Source: Priapulus caudatus (Eukaryota; Priapulida; Priapulimorpha; Priapulimorphida; Priapulidae). Taken from it: 43,697 bases of DNA. Made by a program: the position numbers and the translations under genes. Shown piece by piece: positions 43,188 to 43,697 of the stretch. Each line of letters begins with the position of its first letter. Position 1 is the first letter of the stretch. The stretch lies in assembly GCF_000485595.1 (NCBI RefSeq), contig NW_014577073.1, positions 394,546 to 438,242 on the forward strand, read 5' to 3'. Below the pieces are notes generated by a model. The model searched no databases, was not told the origin of the DNA, and saw only the letters and a list, made by a program, of their open reading frames with translations.

Positions 43188-43697
43188 TGTAATACCGTCG
43201 AAAGATGGATAAGTAAATATCTAGGAGTAATCTATTGTTCTGGGGTGGCATATATGGCCAGCTGTGTGAGGTCGCAACGCGGGAATAGACAGGACCGGGA
43301 CAGGGTAGAAGTAGCCACTTATAGACAAGCCTGCAGTACGGACTGACGAGAGACAATAGGTAGGCGTGTCTACCTATGTCAGTATATAACCGCGTGTGCG
43401 ACCAGAGAACGACACAGAGCGATAGTGTAATAGAAATACAGGCATATAACATCTTGGTTAGAGACAGCGACTGACAGCTTATACCTCGTTAGTTATGTGA
43501 GGTTACTCGCGTAACTACACTGTACGCATTCGCCACGTTATGGGCGGATGCTAGTTTAAGTAGTTTCAATTAAAGAGATTCATGAATACGTCATACTGTG
43601 CGTTATCTATCATTCTTACATTCGTTCACATAGACGTTAGCAAGGGTGTATTAAACGCGCTCACCCACTTGCAACTCGGGAGAATAACGCTCCGATT
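43188..43697 (+). repeat. 3' LTR of element B, copy 2 (runs off window)
   Basis: TGTAATACCG start, inverted repeat at about 43363-43384, TATATAA at about 43391, ATTAAA near 43571. Ends at the window edge at CGCTCCGATT. Confidence 0.75.

Larger units (their letters stand above)
41884..43697 (+). mobile_element. Element B, copy 2: internal region, accessory gene, 3' LTR
   Basis: Clean version of the 14932-16820 unit: spacer, acceptor, accessory gene, A-rich zone, polypurine tract, LTR. The LTR runs off the window end at CTCCGATT. The unit begins partway through the LTR/leader sequence of copy 1, so its 5' LTR is absent here; 32442-32915 would supply it. Confidence 0.75.

Overview
This window looks like non-coding genomic DNA from an invertebrate animal. 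It is AT-rich and full of CA/CGCA microsatellites, minisatellites, tRNA-derived repeats and LTR retroelements. No host protein-coding gene could be supported. Two 25-N runs (17462-17486 and 32916-32940) mark scaffold gaps, so the window joins three contigs.

The main feature is element A (3830-14194), a Ty3/gypsy-type endogenous retrovirus of the errantivirus kind. It is flanked by a 4-bp target duplication, TTCG. In order it has: a 567-bp 5' LTR with TATA box and splice donor; a primer-binding site; a truncated gag; an inverted duplicate of pol; a sense pol (RT from mid-domain, RNase H, DD35E integrase); an env of the baculovirus-F/errantivirus class (signal peptide, furin-like site, fusion-peptide region, membrane anchor); an extra downstream gene; and a 3' LTR lacking its U3. 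The copy is defective. The sense-strand 3' part of gag, the protease and the start of RT are gone, one stop sits beside the RT active site, and env is split over three reading segments. GT-AG signals suggest that env and the extra gene are each expressed from a spliced RNA. For env, the start codon would be created at the splice junction.

The extra gene (12965-13705, 246 aa) is the best candidate for something undescribed. It has an acidic N-terminal block, a KRYC motif, a C-x2-C-x2-C-x-C-R-R-R module and, in element A, a very acidic tail. A diverged homologue of 150 aa (42295-42747) is the only gene visible inside a second, shorter LTR element family, element B. Element B is seen at 14444 to about 16820 and at 41884-43697, with a different LTR and a clear polypurine tract. 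I infer a regulatory protein of the Tat/Rev kind. No function is proven.

The stretch 20485-32915 repeats 2564 to about 14927, including both flanks, the inverted pol and the U3-less LTR. It is riddled with single-base insertions and deletions in coding and non-coding DNA alike. This looks like unpolished long-read sequence of the same or a sister locus, not an independent old insertion. Sequence from about 14900 to 17461 is noisy in the same way. Contig ends at 17461/17487 repeat each other. The ends at 32915/41884 and 43697/17487 fit together within a few bases, so the scaffold order is doubtful.

The rest (1-2563, 18181-20484, 32941-41883) holds repeats and AT-rich DNA.
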